Part shown: positions 7,975-16,711 of the stretch, in pieces
How the letters are laid out: every line of letters starts with the position of its first letter
How positions within the stretch are numbered: position 1 is the stretch's first letter
Assembly (NCBI RefSeq): GCF_019430945.1
Contig: NZ_JAHYCB010000003.1
Location: 186,001-250,000 of the forward strand
DNA length: 64,000 nucleotides
Direction of reading: 5' to 3'
Origin: Neorhizobium populisoli
GTDB lineage: Bacteria > Pseudomonadota > Alphaproteobacteria > Rhizobiales > Rhizobiaceae
The notes under the pieces: generated by a model
Databases searched by the model: none
What the model was told of the DNA's origin: nothing
The model's input: only the letters and a program-made list of their open reading frames with translations
Made by a program: the position numbers and the translations under genes

Positions 7975-8835
7975 TTACAGCCCCTGCGGTACCAGAATTG
8001 TCGGCTTTTTCGGCAGGCTGCGCATCGAGACCCTGAGCGTCTTTTCCTTTGCAAAGGCAATGTCGAACTTGGTGCCGAACATTCCCAGGAACCGATCGAG
8101 CGGCGGTCCGAACCGGTGCATGGGCAGGATAAGCGACGACCGAAGCCGTTGCACGACGCGGCTCATGCTGTCGGCCCCCATCGTCAACCCGCCATCCACC
8201 GGTACCATCAGGATATCGAGACGGCCGATCTCCGTATATTGCGCCTCGTTCAGTTCGAAATGCAGATGGCCGAGGTGGCCGATGCAAAGGCCCGCGACTT
8301 CGAAGATGAAGATCGAATTGCCGTTCTGCTCGATGCCGCCGCCCCAGTCGCGAATATCTGAGACGACATTGCGGATATAGACGTCCCCCACCATCAATTG
8401 GTGTTTCGCCTTCTCGCCCGGCACATCGCTCCACCCATGCAGCACATGCTGGATGCCAGGCTCGGGCTGCAGCGTATAGTGGGTTGAGTGCGCCTTGTTC
8501 ATCGTCACCACATCCGGCAGCCTCGAGGGTGAGTAGACGCCGCTGTAATCCGTGGCGATACCGACCCCCTCCGGCGTCTCGATGAAATAGGTAGAATGGC
8601 CGACGAAGGTGATCTTCACCTCTTCCTTCTCCGAAAGCGTCAGGCTTTTCTTCGCCTGGGCGAACTGGACGCCGGAAGGATTGAAGCTTGCATAGGTGAC
8701 TCCGGGAAGCTTCTGGGCAATCGCCTGACACTGGCTGATCGGCATTTCCGCCTGTTGCGCGGCAGCCGTGAAGGCGGACAGAAACAGGGCCGAAACCCCG
8801 CCTAGAAACCCGAATGCCAGAGCTCGCAGCCTCAT
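7975..8835 (-). CDS. Secreted MBL-fold metal-dependent hydrolase-like protein
   Basis: 286 residues with an N-terminal signal peptide (LRALAFGFLGGVSALFLSAF, then AAAQQA). The body resembles UlaG-type metallo-beta-lactamase-fold proteins: VKITFVGHSTYFIETPEG, then IATDYSG. The usual HxHxDH metal motif is replaced by AHSTHYTL, and a later IGHLGHLHFEL supplies histidines, so catalysis may be altered. The start chosen has GAGGATGG in front; an upstream in-frame ATG would add 18 residues before the signal peptide. Convergent with the previous gene. Confidence 0.75.
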   Translation of the reverse strand: MRLRALAFGFLGGVSALFLSAFTAAAQQAEMPISQCQAIAQKLPGVTYASFNPSGVQFAQAKKSLTLSEKEEVKITFVGHSTYFIETPEGVGIATDYSGVYSPSRLPDVVTMNKAHSTHYTLQPEPGIQHVLHGWSDVPGEKAKHQLMVGDVYIRNVVSDIRDWGGGIEQNGNSIFIFEVAGLCIGHLGHLHFELNEAQYTEIGRLDILMVPVDGGLTMGADSMSRVVQRLRSSLILPMHRFGPPLDRFLGMFGTKFDIAFAKEKTLRVSMRSLPKKPTILVPQGL

Positions 8836-9018
8836 GCCACCATCCTCAAGAACGCACCCATTCCCTGTTGAAAAGATGCGGCAAGGCAAAAGACCGGTCC
8901 AGCACGAAGTGTAACAGGCACCCTCACAATTCTGTCATTGGTTGGGGCGATAGAATTGACTATTGAAAGAATGCAGCGACTTGAAGCCGTCTGCTGCAAG
9001 GGTCGAGAGGAGTTTTTC

Positions 9019-9750
9019 ATGAAGAAAGATATTGAGATCAGGACTGCCGACGGTATTGCCAAGGCAGCCGTCATCAAGTCTGCCAACGGCGCAGCAACGT
9101 CCAAGGGCGTCATCATTTACATGGATGCATTCGGCCCGCGAGAAGCCCTCTACTGGATGGGCCAGCGCATCGCCGATGCCGGTTACATCGTGCTGGTTCC
9201 CGACCTTTATTACCGCTCCGGCGCCTACGGCCCGTTCAATGCCAAGACGGCCTTCAGCCAGGAAGAGTCAAAGACCCAGATCCGCGCCATGATGGCCGCG
9301 ACCACCCAGGAACTGACGGCGAAAGACGGCGATGCCTTCATCGCCGCGCTCGATGCGGAAGGCGCATCCGGCCCGGTCGGCGTCGTCGGTTACTGCATGG
9401 GCGGCGCCCGCGCGCTGACCGCTGCCGCCAACTATCCGGAACGGATCGCCGCTGCCGCAAGCTTCCACGGCGGCAGTCTGGCAAGCGACGCCGAAAACAG
9501 CCCGCACCGCCTTGCCGACAAGATCAAGGCTCGCGTCTATGTCGGCGTTTCCGGCATCGACAACAGCTTCCCGCCGGAACAATCCGCCCGCTTCGCCGAA
9601 ACCTTCCGCGTTGCCGGCGTCGATCACGCCATGGAAAACTACGTCGGCATGGCGCATGGCTGGACCGTGCCGGACCATGGCGTCTACGACGAAGCCGGCT
9701 CCGAGCGCCATTTCAAGCGCTTGCTGACGCTCTTCGAAGAGACCCTCTGA
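9019..9750 (+). CDS. Dienelactone hydrolase family protein
   Basis: 243-residue alpha/beta hydrolase. The nucleophile elbow GYCMGGARAL (Cys about residue 131) has the cysteine typical of dienelactone hydrolases. The Asp lies near GVSGIDNSFPP and the His is in GMAHGWTVPD near the C-terminus. The start has GAGAGGAG 7 bases upstream. The family hydrolyses cyclic lactones such as carboxymethylenebutenolide, but many members act on other esters. No aromatic-catabolism genes lie nearby, so the substrate is open. Confidence 0.88.
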   Translation: MKKDIEIRTADGIAKAAVIKSANGAATSKGVIIYMDAFGPREALYWMGQRIADAGYIVLVPDLYYRSGAYGPFNAKTAFSQEESKTQIRAMMAATTQELTAKDGDAFIAALDAEGASGPVGVVGYCMGGARALTAAANYPERIAAAASFHGGSLASDAENSPHRLADKIKARVYVGVSGIDNSFPPEQSARFAETFRVAGVDHAMENYVGMAHGWTVPDHGVYDEAGSERHFKRLLTLFEETL

Positions 9751-9806
9751 CGTCGATAGCACGGCCTCGGGCGGCAAGCGCCGCCCGTTCCTGGAGACTT
9801 GAAACC

Positions 9807-10406
9807 ATGCCGGACATTCTCGAACGCCAGGCCGCTCTCCAGGCGCAGGCCGATACGATCGTCGAAAAGCTGGATCTGCCAAGGCTGCTGGGTTTGGCCG
9901 GGAAGCCGGTGCGTGTCGGAAGTTCAACTCTCGGCCTGATGGTTCTTCGCGACATTGACATCACCACCATCTGCGACCGCCTGGATGCCTCAACGCGGCG
10001 GACGATCGCCGAGATTGCCTCCGAACTGATGCTCGATCAACGGATCGGCGCCGTGCGCTATCGCAACGATACCGGCGCCTGGAATGTTGAGCCGCATGCC
10101 TATCCGGACGGGCTCTACCTCGCCGTTACCTATAGATCCGAAAGGGACGAAGACTGGAACCTCGACCTATGGTTCGTCGACCAACCGGCGCGCCAGCCTG
10201 ACATCGCCCATCTGAAAACCTTGGCTCCGCGCCTGACCGACGATATCCGCAGGACCATCCTTGCGATTAAGGCTGAGCTTGCCGCCAATACGCCGAAGGG
10301 CAGCCGACCGGCGTCGAGCGCGCTGGTCTACGAAGCGGTTCTCGATGGTAGCGTAAGTTCGATTGCCGGGTTCGAGGCGTGGCTTACCGGACGCAACAAG
10401 CCTTGA
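9807..10406 (+). CDS. Hypothetical protein, possible nucleotidyltransferase fold
   Basis: 199 residues, not recognised as a named family. VRVGSSTLGLMVLRDIDI (about residues 36-53) places a GS pair before a D-x-D, and NLDLWFVD (about 112-119) offers a third acid on a following strand. That order matches the minimal nucleotidyltransferase signature. The rest is mixed alpha/beta with a helical C-terminus. It may be a small NTase-like protein; this is inference. It lies 56 bases after the dienelactone hydrolase gene on the same strand and overlaps a small opposing frame at its 3' end. Confidence 0.55.
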   Translation: MPDILERQAALQAQADTIVEKLDLPRLLGLAGKPVRVGSSTLGLMVLRDIDITTICDRLDASTRRTIAEIASELMLDQRIGAVRYRNDTGAWNVEPHAYPDGLYLAVTYRSERDEDWNLDLWFVDQPARQPDIAHLKTLAPRLTDDIRRTILAIKAELAANTPKGSRPASSALVYEAVLDGSVSSIAGFEAWLTGRNKP

Positions 10407-10573
10407 TCATTTTCGTTGACGGGCGACCGCTCCAGGGCAAGGCCGGGAAGCGGTACAAGCGTCAGCCCGTCCGCCGGCCTCGCCTCCTGTTGCCTCAGCG
10501 CGTCCAGAAGTTTCGGATGAAGGCCATCGCCGCGTTCGGCCGCGATCGCGTGCAGCGCCAATAGAGAGGACAT
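10328..10573 (-). CDS. Possible small protein, antisense overlap with the preceding gene
   Basis: 81-codon frame opening at 10573 with GGAG 9 bases upstream of the ATG, reading MSSLLALHAIAAERGDGLHP. Its codons are rich in third-position G/C like neighbouring genes, and the region 10407-10573 has no other good frame. The last 79 bases overlap the 3' end of the opposing 199-residue gene. No family recognised. It could be chance in GC-rich DNA; the ribosome-binding site and codon use are the only support. Confidence 0.4.
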   Translation of the reverse strand: MSSLLALHAIAAERGDGLHPKLLDALRQQEARPADGLTLVPLPGLALERSPVNENDQGLLRPVSHASNPAIELTLPSRTAS

Positions 10574-10726
10574 CGGAATCTCCGGTATTTTCGACAACAA
10601 GACACTAGAGATCCGAATATTGGCGCCGCCCACCCGTTTCATGCCAGGGTCGAGATCGGCAGGGCACCGGTTGAAACCTTCTGCCATTGCGGGCAGTTTC
10701 TCCGGGCACCCGAAAGGAGCAGGACG

Positions 10727-11893
10727 ATGACCGATGCGACATCCAACGAGCCCGATTACAGTGACGTCGTCGCATGGCGCCGCGACCTCCATGCGCATCC
10801 GGAACTGCTTTACGACGTCCACCGAACAGCCGCATTCGTGGCCGAGAAGCTGAAGGAATTCGGCTGTGACGAGATCGTCACCGGCATTGGCCGAACAGGT
10901 GTCGTCGGTGTGATCCATGGCCGGACGCAGACGAGCGGCAAGGCGATCGGCCTCAGGGCCGACATGGACGCCCTGCCGATGGAGGAGACGACCGGCCTTC
11001 CCTGGGCATCGACGATACCAGGAAGAATGCATGCCTGCGGCCATGACGGCCACACCGCCATGCTGCTCGGCACGGCGAGAGACCTCGCCGCCACCCGCCA
11101 GTTCGACGGAACCGCCGTGATGATCTTCCAGCCCGCCGAAGAAGGCGGCGGCGGTGGCAAGGCCATGGTCGACGATGGGCTGATGTCGCGCTTTGGTATC
11201 GACGAAGTCTACGCCACGCATAATGAGCCCGGCCTTTCCATCGGCAAGTTCTCGACGGTCAGCGGCCCGATCGCCGCCTCGGCGGATGGTTTCCGCATCC
11301 GCATCGAGGGCAAGGGCGCACACGGCGCTTCACCGCATGCCAGTGTCGATCCACTCGTCGTCGGCGCCAATATACTGCTCGCGCTGCAGACGATCGTCTC
11401 CCGCAACGTCCACCCGATGAAATCCGCCGTCGTCAGTGTCGGCGCCCTGAATGGAGGCAAGGCCGGCAATGTCATTCCGCAATTTGCCGAGATGGTCGGC
11501 ACGACCCGGACCTTCGACCCGAAACTCCAGGATCTGATCGAAGCCCGCGTGACGACCATCGCAGAAAAGGTAGCCGAGGCCTATGGCGCCAAGGCCACTG
11601 TCGCCTACCGGCGCATGTACCCGCCCACCGTCAACCATGATCGCGAAACGCAGTTCGCCGTCGAGATGGCGCGGGCATTGGTCGGGGAAGCCAATGTCAA
11701 CGCCGAACTCGAACCGCTGATGGGCTCGGAGGATTTCGCCTTCATGCTGCAGGAAAGGCCGGGCAATATCATGCTGATCGGCAATGGCGACACCGCCTCG
11801 GTGCATGACCCGCGTTTCGATTTCAACGACGATGCAATCCCTTATGGCATTGCCTATTTCAGGAAACTGATCGAAAGCGGAATGCCGCTATAG
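10727..11893 (+). CDS. M20-family amidohydrolase (hippurate/N-acyl amino acid hydrolase type)
   Basis: 388 residues, full length for the M20D group. Metal and catalytic motifs are in order: LRADMDALPM (about residue 75), HACGHDGHTAML (about 101), the general-base pair in FQPAEEGGGG (about 134), THNEPG (about 164), and GSEDFAFM (about 329). A lid/dimerisation domain with GKGAHGASPH lies between. Such enzymes remove acyl groups from amino acids (hippurate, indole-acetyl conjugates and others); the substrate is not deducible. Start has GGAGCAGG upstream. Confidence 0.92.
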   Translation: MTDATSNEPDYSDVVAWRRDLHAHPELLYDVHRTAAFVAEKLKEFGCDEIVTGIGRTGVVGVIHGRTQTSGKAIGLRADMDALPMEETTGLPWASTIPGRMHACGHDGHTAMLLGTARDLAATRQFDGTAVMIFQPAEEGGGGGKAMVDDGLMSRFGIDEVYATHNEPGLSIGKFSTVSGPIAASADGFRIRIEGKGAHGASPHASVDPLVVGANILLALQTIVSRNVHPMKSAVVSVGALNGGKAGNVIPQFAEMVGTTRTFDPKLQDLIEARVTTIAEKVAEAYGAKATVAYRRMYPPTVNHDRETQFAVEMARALVGEANVNAELEPLMGSEDFAFMLQERPGNIMLIGNGDTASVHDPRFDFNDDAIPYGIAYFRKLIESGMPL

Positions 11894-11911
11894 CGGCGGG
11901 CCGGGAAAAGC

Positions 11912-12241
11912 ATGGCGAGAAAGCACAAAAACGATGTCGTCTCATGGTATCAGCAGCCGGAGCCGGAAATCTGCCCGCTCTGCAATCGCCTGATCCCGCA
12001 GGACCAGCGCGACGAACACCACCTCGTGCCGAAAAGCCGTGGCGGACGCCAGACGCAGTTCCTGCATCGCATCTGCCACCGACAGATCCATGCTTTGTTT
12101 TCCGAAGCCGAACTCGAAAAGTCCTATGCGACGATCGAGGCGCTGCTCGATCATCCGGAAATGCAGAAATTCATCGCCTGGGTCGCAAAGAAGCCGGACG
12201 GCTTCTATGACGGCACCAAACGCAGCAACAGGCGCAGGTGA
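11912..12241 (+). CDS. HNH endonuclease domain protein
   Basis: 109-residue stand-alone HNH domain. A zinc knuckle begins at ICPLCNR (about residue 22), followed by the core DEHHLVPKSRGG (about 35-46) and LHRICHRQIHALFSEAEL (about 51-68). The HNH-type His pair and the final His are intact. It follows the M20 gene by 18 bases, so the two are probably co-transcribed. Similar short HNH proteins are common in rhizobial cores; role unknown. Confidence 0.82.
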   Translation: MARKHKNDVVSWYQQPEPEICPLCNRLIPQDQRDEHHLVPKSRGGRQTQFLHRICHRQIHALFSEAELEKSYATIEALLDHPEMQKFIAWVAKKPDGFYDGTKRSNRRR

Positions 12242-12242
12242 A

Positions 12243-13067
12243 CTACCGCCAGAAGCTCGGAATGGTCTCTGCCAGCCGCGGCCCGATCCGCAGCGGCTCA
12301 ATCTTTTCCGCCAGACCGGTCGAATCCGAAATCTCGATGCCGAGGCCGCAGATCGTCGCCGGGCCGCTGGCCGCCTCGAAACGGCCTTTCGGCATTTTTG
12401 AGATAAAGCGGTTGAGCGGTTCTTCCTTGTCCATGCCGAGCGACGAGTCGTAGTCGCCGCACATGCCGGCATCCGACATGTAGCCCGTGCCGCCGTTCAG
12501 GATCTGATAGTCGGCGGTCGGCACATGGGTGTGGGTGCCGACCACGAGGCTGGCGCGGCCATCGACGAAATGGCCGAAACACTGCTTTTCGCTGGTCGCT
12601 TCCGCATGGAAATCGAAGATGATCGCATCCGCCTGCTCCTTCAGCGGCGCGGCATCGAGGATCGCCTCGGCGCTCTTGAAGGGGTCGTCGAGTTCCGGAT
12701 GCATGAACACCCGGCCCATGATGTTGGCGACCATGACGCGCGCGCCGTTGCGGGCGTAGAACAGGCCAGATCCCTTGCCGGGCGTGCCGGAAGGATAGTT
12801 GGCGGGCCGCAGGAACTGGTCGTGGCGGCCAGCGAAGGTGACCGCCTCCTTCTGGTCCCAGACATGATTGCCGGTCGTCACCACGTCGGCGCCGGCATTG
12901 ATCGTCTCGAGAAAGATGTCTTCCGTGATGCCGAAACCGCCGGCGGCATTCTCGCCGTTGACGATGACGAAATCGAGCTTCAGGTCGGAGACGAGGCCGG
13001 GCAGCTTTTCCCAGACCGCCGTGCGGCCCGTCTTGCCCACCATGTCACCGAGAAACAAAAGGCGCAT
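12243..13067 (-). CDS. ymdB: YmdB-type metallophosphoesterase (TIGR00282 family)
   Basis: 274 residues. MRLLFLGDMVGKTGR carries the first metal aspartate, FVIVNGENAAGGFGIT the Asn-Glu pair, TTGNHVWDQKE the GNH motif and VVGTHTHVPTAD the final His pair. Relatives hydrolyse 2',3'-cyclic nucleotides. It ends one base after the convergent HNH gene and follows the 5-FCL gene by 11 bases in a probable operon. An upstream in-frame ATG would add 8 residues, but MRLLFLG is the usual family start. Confidence 0.9.
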   Translation of the reverse strand: MRLLFLGDMVGKTGRTAVWEKLPGLVSDLKLDFVIVNGENAAGGFGITEDIFLETINAGADVVTTGNHVWDQKEAVTFAGRHDQFLRPANYPSGTPGKGSGLFYARNGARVMVANIMGRVFMHPELDDPFKSAEAILDAAPLKEQADAIIFDFHAEATSEKQCFGHFVDGRASLVVGTHTHVPTADYQILNGGTGYMSDAGMCGDYDSSLGMDKEEPLNRFISKMPKGRFEAASGPATICGLGIEISDSTGLAEKIEPLRIGPRLAETIPSFWR

Positions 13068-13078
13068 GTCTGTCCAAT

Positions 13079-13678
13079 CTATCGGTCCCACTCTCCGAAG
13101 GGCCGGTAGCCGCTTTCGGTCAGGACCGCATTCAGTCTGATATCATGAGGTTCAGCGGGAACTGATGCCACTTCCTGGCAGTCGAACGCAATGCCGATCA
13201 GCATCGGATTCAGGCCTTTTTCAAGCAAACGTTGAATCGCGCGGTCGTAATAGCCCCCGCCATAGCCGATCCGGTGGCCGGCGGCGTCGAATGCGGAGAG
13301 CGGCACCAGCATCACCTGCGGCTCGAGTTCTTCCGCATCCGGCCCCGGCCCGAACGTGCTGAAAGTACCGGCCACAAGTTCCGCGCCCCGCACCAGTTCG
13401 CGAAACACAATCGTCTGCTTATCGAGGATGACCGGCACGCAAAGCCGCGCGCTGCGGTCGCGGAGATAGGCCATCAGCGGTCTTGTATCGACTTCCGACC
13501 GTATCGGCAAAAAGCCGGAGACGATCGCTCCGGCTTCGAATTTTATCGTGTCCAGCCCATGCGATGCGAGCGCCAGGCTTTTCTCGATACGCTCGACCGG
13601 CGGGATTGCGTCGCGAGCGGCAAGCCGCCCGGCGCGCAGTTCCGCCTTGAGAGGCGCACTGAGAGATGCGTCGCTCAT
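13079..13678 (-). CDS. ygfA: 5-formyltetrahydrofolate cyclo-ligase
   Basis: 199 residues, normal length. Family marks are the N-terminal LRAGRLAARDAIPP, SGFLPIRSEVDTRPL, and the C-terminal phosphate-binding loop DAAGHRIGYGGGYYDRAIQRL followed by IGIAFDCQEV. It converts 5-formyl-THF to 5,10-methenyl-THF using ATP. The start overlaps the stop of the CorC-like gene by one base (TGATG), so the two are coupled. In many proteobacteria this gene lies beside 6S RNA and zapA; here those are about 7 kb away on the same strand. Confidence 0.93.
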   Translation of the reverse strand: MSDASLSAPLKAELRAGRLAARDAIPPVERIEKSLALASHGLDTIKFEAGAIVSGFLPIRSEVDTRPLMAYLRDRSARLCVPVILDKQTIVFRELVRGAELVAGTFSTFGPGPDAEELEPQVMLVPLSAFDAAGHRIGYGGGYYDRAIQRLLEKGLNPMLIGIAFDCQEVASVPAEPHDIRLNAVLTESGYRPFGEWDR

Positions 13679-14961
13679 CAGTCCTTGTCCGCCCGAGTGA
13701 CGATCAGCTTGTCGATACGCCGCCCGTCCAGATCCACGACTTCGAAGGTCCAGCCATGGCTGGTGAACTTCTCGCCGAGTTCCGGCAGATGTTTCAACTC
13801 GTCCAGCACGAAGCCGGCGACCGTCTCGTAACCCGGATCGTCGCCCACCGGAATGCCCATTTGGTCGGCAAACTCGTCGACGGGCATCCAGCCGGCGATC
13901 AGGAACGAACCGTCGTCGCGCGCCACGATCGCGGGCTCTTCGATTTCGTTTTCCTGGAACACGCCGGTGATAGCTTCGAGAATATCGCCCGAGGTGATGA
14001 TGCCTTCGAAATGGCCGTATTCGTCATAGACCAGGACAAGATGCGCCGGCGCCTTGCGCAGCGCCTGGATCACGTCGAGTGCGCCGGTGAGGTCGGAGAC
14101 GACGGGCGCCTCGCGCATCAGCGTGCTGACTTCGAAATGCTTGTCGCCGGCGATGAAATCGTAGGCGTCCTTGACGAACAGCACGCCGAGAATCTCGTCT
14201 GACGAACCCTTGCGAACCGGCAGACGCGAACGGGTCGTCGCCCGCAGCTGGGCACGCAGTTCATCGAGATTGTCTTCCGTGTCGATCACCTCGACATCGC
14301 GGCGCGGCGTCATCAGGCCACGGGCGGTGCGGTCGGCAAGCCGCATGACGCCGGAGATCATCTCGGATTCGCCGGTCTCGATCACGCCGGCGCTCTGGGC
14401 TTCGGCGAGCACGGTGCGGATTTCCTCGTCGGTCACCCGGTCGCTCGATTCACCGCGCTGGCCGAGCAGGCCCAGCACCAGACGGCCGGAAATATCGAGG
14501 AACCAGACGACCGGCGCACCGACCATCGCCACCAGCTTCATGGCCGGTGCGACGCGGGCGGCCACCGCTTCGGGGGCGCGCAACGCAATCTGCTTCGGCA
14601 CGAGCTCGCCGATGATCAGCGACAGATAGGTGATGAACACGACGACGGTGCCAACGCCCAGCCAGTCGGCCAGGTTATCGGCCATCCCCTGGGCTTCCAG
14701 CCAGGTGGTCAGGCGCGTACCGAGGGTCGCGCCCGAAAAGGCGCCGGACAGGACGCCGACGAGCGTGATGCCGATCTGGACGGAAGAAAGGAAGCGGCCG
14801 GGATCTTCGGCCAGCTGAATGGCTGTCGCCGCTCCCCGGTTGCCTTGCTCGGCCATGACTTTAAGGCGAACGGGACGGGAGGAGACGACGGCGAGTTCCG
14901 ACATTGCCAGAACACCGTTCAGGACGGTGAGTGCAACGACGATGAGAATTTCGGTTAACAA
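13678..14961 (-). CDS. CNNM/CBS/CorC_HlyC transporter-associated protein (hemolysin family)
   Basis: 427 residues: an N-terminal CNNM membrane domain with four hydrophobic spans (about residues 3-160, including LSSVQIGITLVGVLSGAF and IIGELVPKQIAL), two CBS domains (about 205-330, with GLMTPRRDVEVID and HLVLVYDEYGHFEGIIT) and a C-terminal CorC_HlyC domain (about 345-425). Members bind ATP/Mg in the CBS pair and are linked to Mg or Na efflux; 'hemolysin' is a historical name. Translationally coupled to the 5-FCL gene. Confidence 0.92.
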   Translation of the reverse strand: MLTEILIVVALTVLNGVLAMSELAVVSSRPVRLKVMAEQGNRGAATAIQLAEDPGRFLSSVQIGITLVGVLSGAFSGATLGTRLTTWLEAQGMADNLADWLGVGTVVVFITYLSLIIGELVPKQIALRAPEAVAARVAPAMKLVAMVGAPVVWFLDISGRLVLGLLGQRGESSDRVTDEEIRTVLAEAQSAGVIETGESEMISGVMRLADRTARGLMTPRRDVEVIDTEDNLDELRAQLRATTRSRLPVRKGSSDEILGVLFVKDAYDFIAGDKHFEVSTLMREAPVVSDLTGALDVIQALRKAPAHLVLVYDEYGHFEGIITSGDILEAITGVFQENEIEEPAIVARDDGSFLIAGWMPVDEFADQMGIPVGDDPGYETVAGFVLDELKHLPELGEKFTSHGWTFEVVDLDGRRIDKLIVTRADKD

Positions 14962-15231
14962 AAGGAGCTCTTAAGCTGGGACAATATCCTGCACGCCAAA
15001 CGAAACACACCGCCCTCGAAAATGTTGCAAGGAGACGGAAAATGCCTTCAGGCGATAGCGGTTGGAACGCCGCGCCGGCAAGGTTTCACGCACAGTTCGG
15101 AAAACCGGCTATCGGTTCTCGGAACTATGCATCGTTCCTTGCTCTCATGAAATCATAGGGTCGCAGCCCGGTCATTGCAATGGCCGGAACACAATGCGAT
15201 GCGAAATCTGTTGCAGAAAAATCACGAAAAT

Positions 15232-16260
15232 TCAGTGGAGGGTGACCGTCAGCTCGGCACGCGTGCCGGCAATAACCGGCACATAGTGGATCGTCGAACC
15301 AAGCGTCGCGGCCATCGACTTGACGATGCGGCTCCCCAGTCCGGTACCCTTCGGCACGTCGCCCTCACGCCAGCCGACACCATCATCCTCGACAGCGAGC
15401 AGCGCACTGCCCTCGCCGGTTTTCTTCAAAACGACGCGCACCTCACCTTCCGAACCGGCAGGATAGGCGTATTTCAGGGCGTTTGTCAGAAGCTCGGTGA
15501 CGATCATGCCGATCGATACCGCGCGGTCCGATGTCAGCGACACCGATTCTGCTTCAAGCCGGATCGACGGTCCCTGCTGGTCGTTCACCGTGCCCTGCAC
15601 TTCCTTGACGAGCGTGCCGAGATATTTGTCCATCTCGACATGGCGCACGTCGTCGGACGTGTAGAGGCTGCGATGCATGCCCGCGATCGCGGAAATGCGC
15701 GCCTGCGTCTCCGACAGCGCTTCCTTGACCGCATCGTTCTTGCTGCTCGATACCTGCAGGCGGATCAGTGCCGCGACGAGCGCAAGGCTGTTGGCAACGC
15801 GATGGTTGACCTCGGCGAGCAGCACTTCGGCGCGTTCCTTGCCGACCCGAATTTCCTGGTCGGCCTTTTCCTTGGCGCGGCGCAGGTCGGCATTGGCGAG
15901 GCCCTGGTAAATGGCGCTTTCCATCAACGGCCAGAATTCCTCGCCGACCGTCTTGATGACATAGTCCGACGCGCCGCTTTTCAGCGCGTCGATCGCGATC
16001 GTCGCATCGCTGGAACCGGTCACGTAGATGACCGGCATGTCCGAGCCTTGTTCCTTCAGCGTGTGCAGGATGTCGAGCCCGGTGCCGGTTTTCAGATAGT
16101 GGTCGAGGACCACAATATCGATGCCGCCATTCTCGATCGCCACCATCGCCGACTCCGCATCGATGGCATGGATGACCTGATACCCGGCCCTGCCGAACTG
16201 GCGTTCGGCAAGCCTTGCAAGGGCCAGGTCGTCATCGACGTAGAGAATGGTATGCGGCAT
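15232..16260 (-). CDS. Response regulator-histidine kinase hybrid (REC + HisKA_2)
   Basis: 342 residues. An N-terminal receiver domain (1-120) has acids in ILYVDDD and the phospho-acceptor D in IVVLDHYLK. A short linker leads to a HisKA_2 box LLAEVNHRVANSLALVAALI (His about residue 155) and an HATPase_c domain (ELLTNALKYAYP, then VEDDGVGW and GTGLGSRIV). A receiver placed before the kinase suggests it is itself controlled by phosphorylation, probably by the upstream genes. Last of a tight three-gene signalling operon; the receiver gene is 7 bases upstream. Confidence 0.9.
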   Translation of the reverse strand: MPHTILYVDDDLALARLAERQFGRAGYQVIHAIDAESAMVAIENGGIDIVVLDHYLKTGTGLDILHTLKEQGSDMPVIYVTGSSDATIAIDALKSGASDYVIKTVGEEFWPLMESAIYQGLANADLRRAKEKADQEIRVGKERAEVLLAEVNHRVANSLALVAALIRLQVSSSKNDAVKEALSETQARISAIAGMHRSLYTSDDVRHVEMDKYLGTLVKEVQGTVNDQQGPSIRLEAESVSLTSDRAVSIGMIVTELLTNALKYAYPAGSEGEVRVVLKKTGEGSALLAVEDDGVGWREGDVPKGTGLGSRIVKSMAATLGSTIHYVPVIAGTRAELTVTLH

Positions 16261-16267
16261 CGTCTCG

Positions 16268-16711
16268 TTATTGTCCGGGGATCTGCATCACGGCAAAAAA
16301 CAGCCCGAGCTGTCGGATGGCATGCGCAAAGCTGTCGTAGTCGACGGGTTTCGTAATATAAACGTTGGCTCCGAGATCGTAGCAGCGCTGGATCTCGCGT
16401 TCGTCGTCCGTCGTCGTGAGGATCACGACCGGCAGACGTTTCGAATGGGGGTTGGACTTTACCTTCTCCAGGATGTCAATACCCGACATATCAGGCAGGT
16501 TGAGGTCCAGAAGGATCAGCAGGTAGCGGTCCGCATTGGCGGTGCCGGCGCGGTCCGTGCCGAGAATGTAGTCGAGCGCCTCGTTGCCGTTGGTGAACGG
16601 CACGATCTCGTTGTTGACCCCGGCGCGACGGACATTCTTTTCGATCAGGCGCGCATGGCCTTCATCGTCTTCGACCATGACGATGGTGACTTCCTTGCCG
16701 GCTGCTTTCAT
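16268..16711 (-). CDS. Single-domain response regulator, Rcp1-like
   Basis: 147-residue stand-alone receiver: MVEDDEGHARLIEKN (acidic pocket), LLILLDLNLPDMSG (phospho-acceptor D about residue 70), VVILTTTDD and VYITKPVD (Lys about residue 122). There is no output domain. The form resembles Rcp1/CheY-like partners of phytochrome or CHASE kinases. Its start overlaps the stop of the CHASE3 kinase by 4 bases, so they are translated together and probably form a phosphotransfer pair. Confidence 0.92.
   Translation of the reverse strand: MKAAGKEVTIVMVEDDEGHARLIEKNVRRAGVNNEIVPFTNGNEALDYILGTDRAGTANADRYLLILLDLNLPDMSGIDILEKVKSNPHSKRLPVVILTTTDDEREIQRCYDLGANVYITKPVDYDSFAHAIRQLGLFFAVMQIPGQ

Noticed and set aside
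15117..15136. EcfG-like promoter near GGAACTATGCATCGTT
   Set aside because: Spacing between GGAAC and CGTT is only 7 bases, far from the required 16-17.
15062..15286. Possible small gene in the CorC-like/kinase gap
   Set aside because: Cys-rich, unconserved-looking translation that runs into the kinase gene on the other strand.
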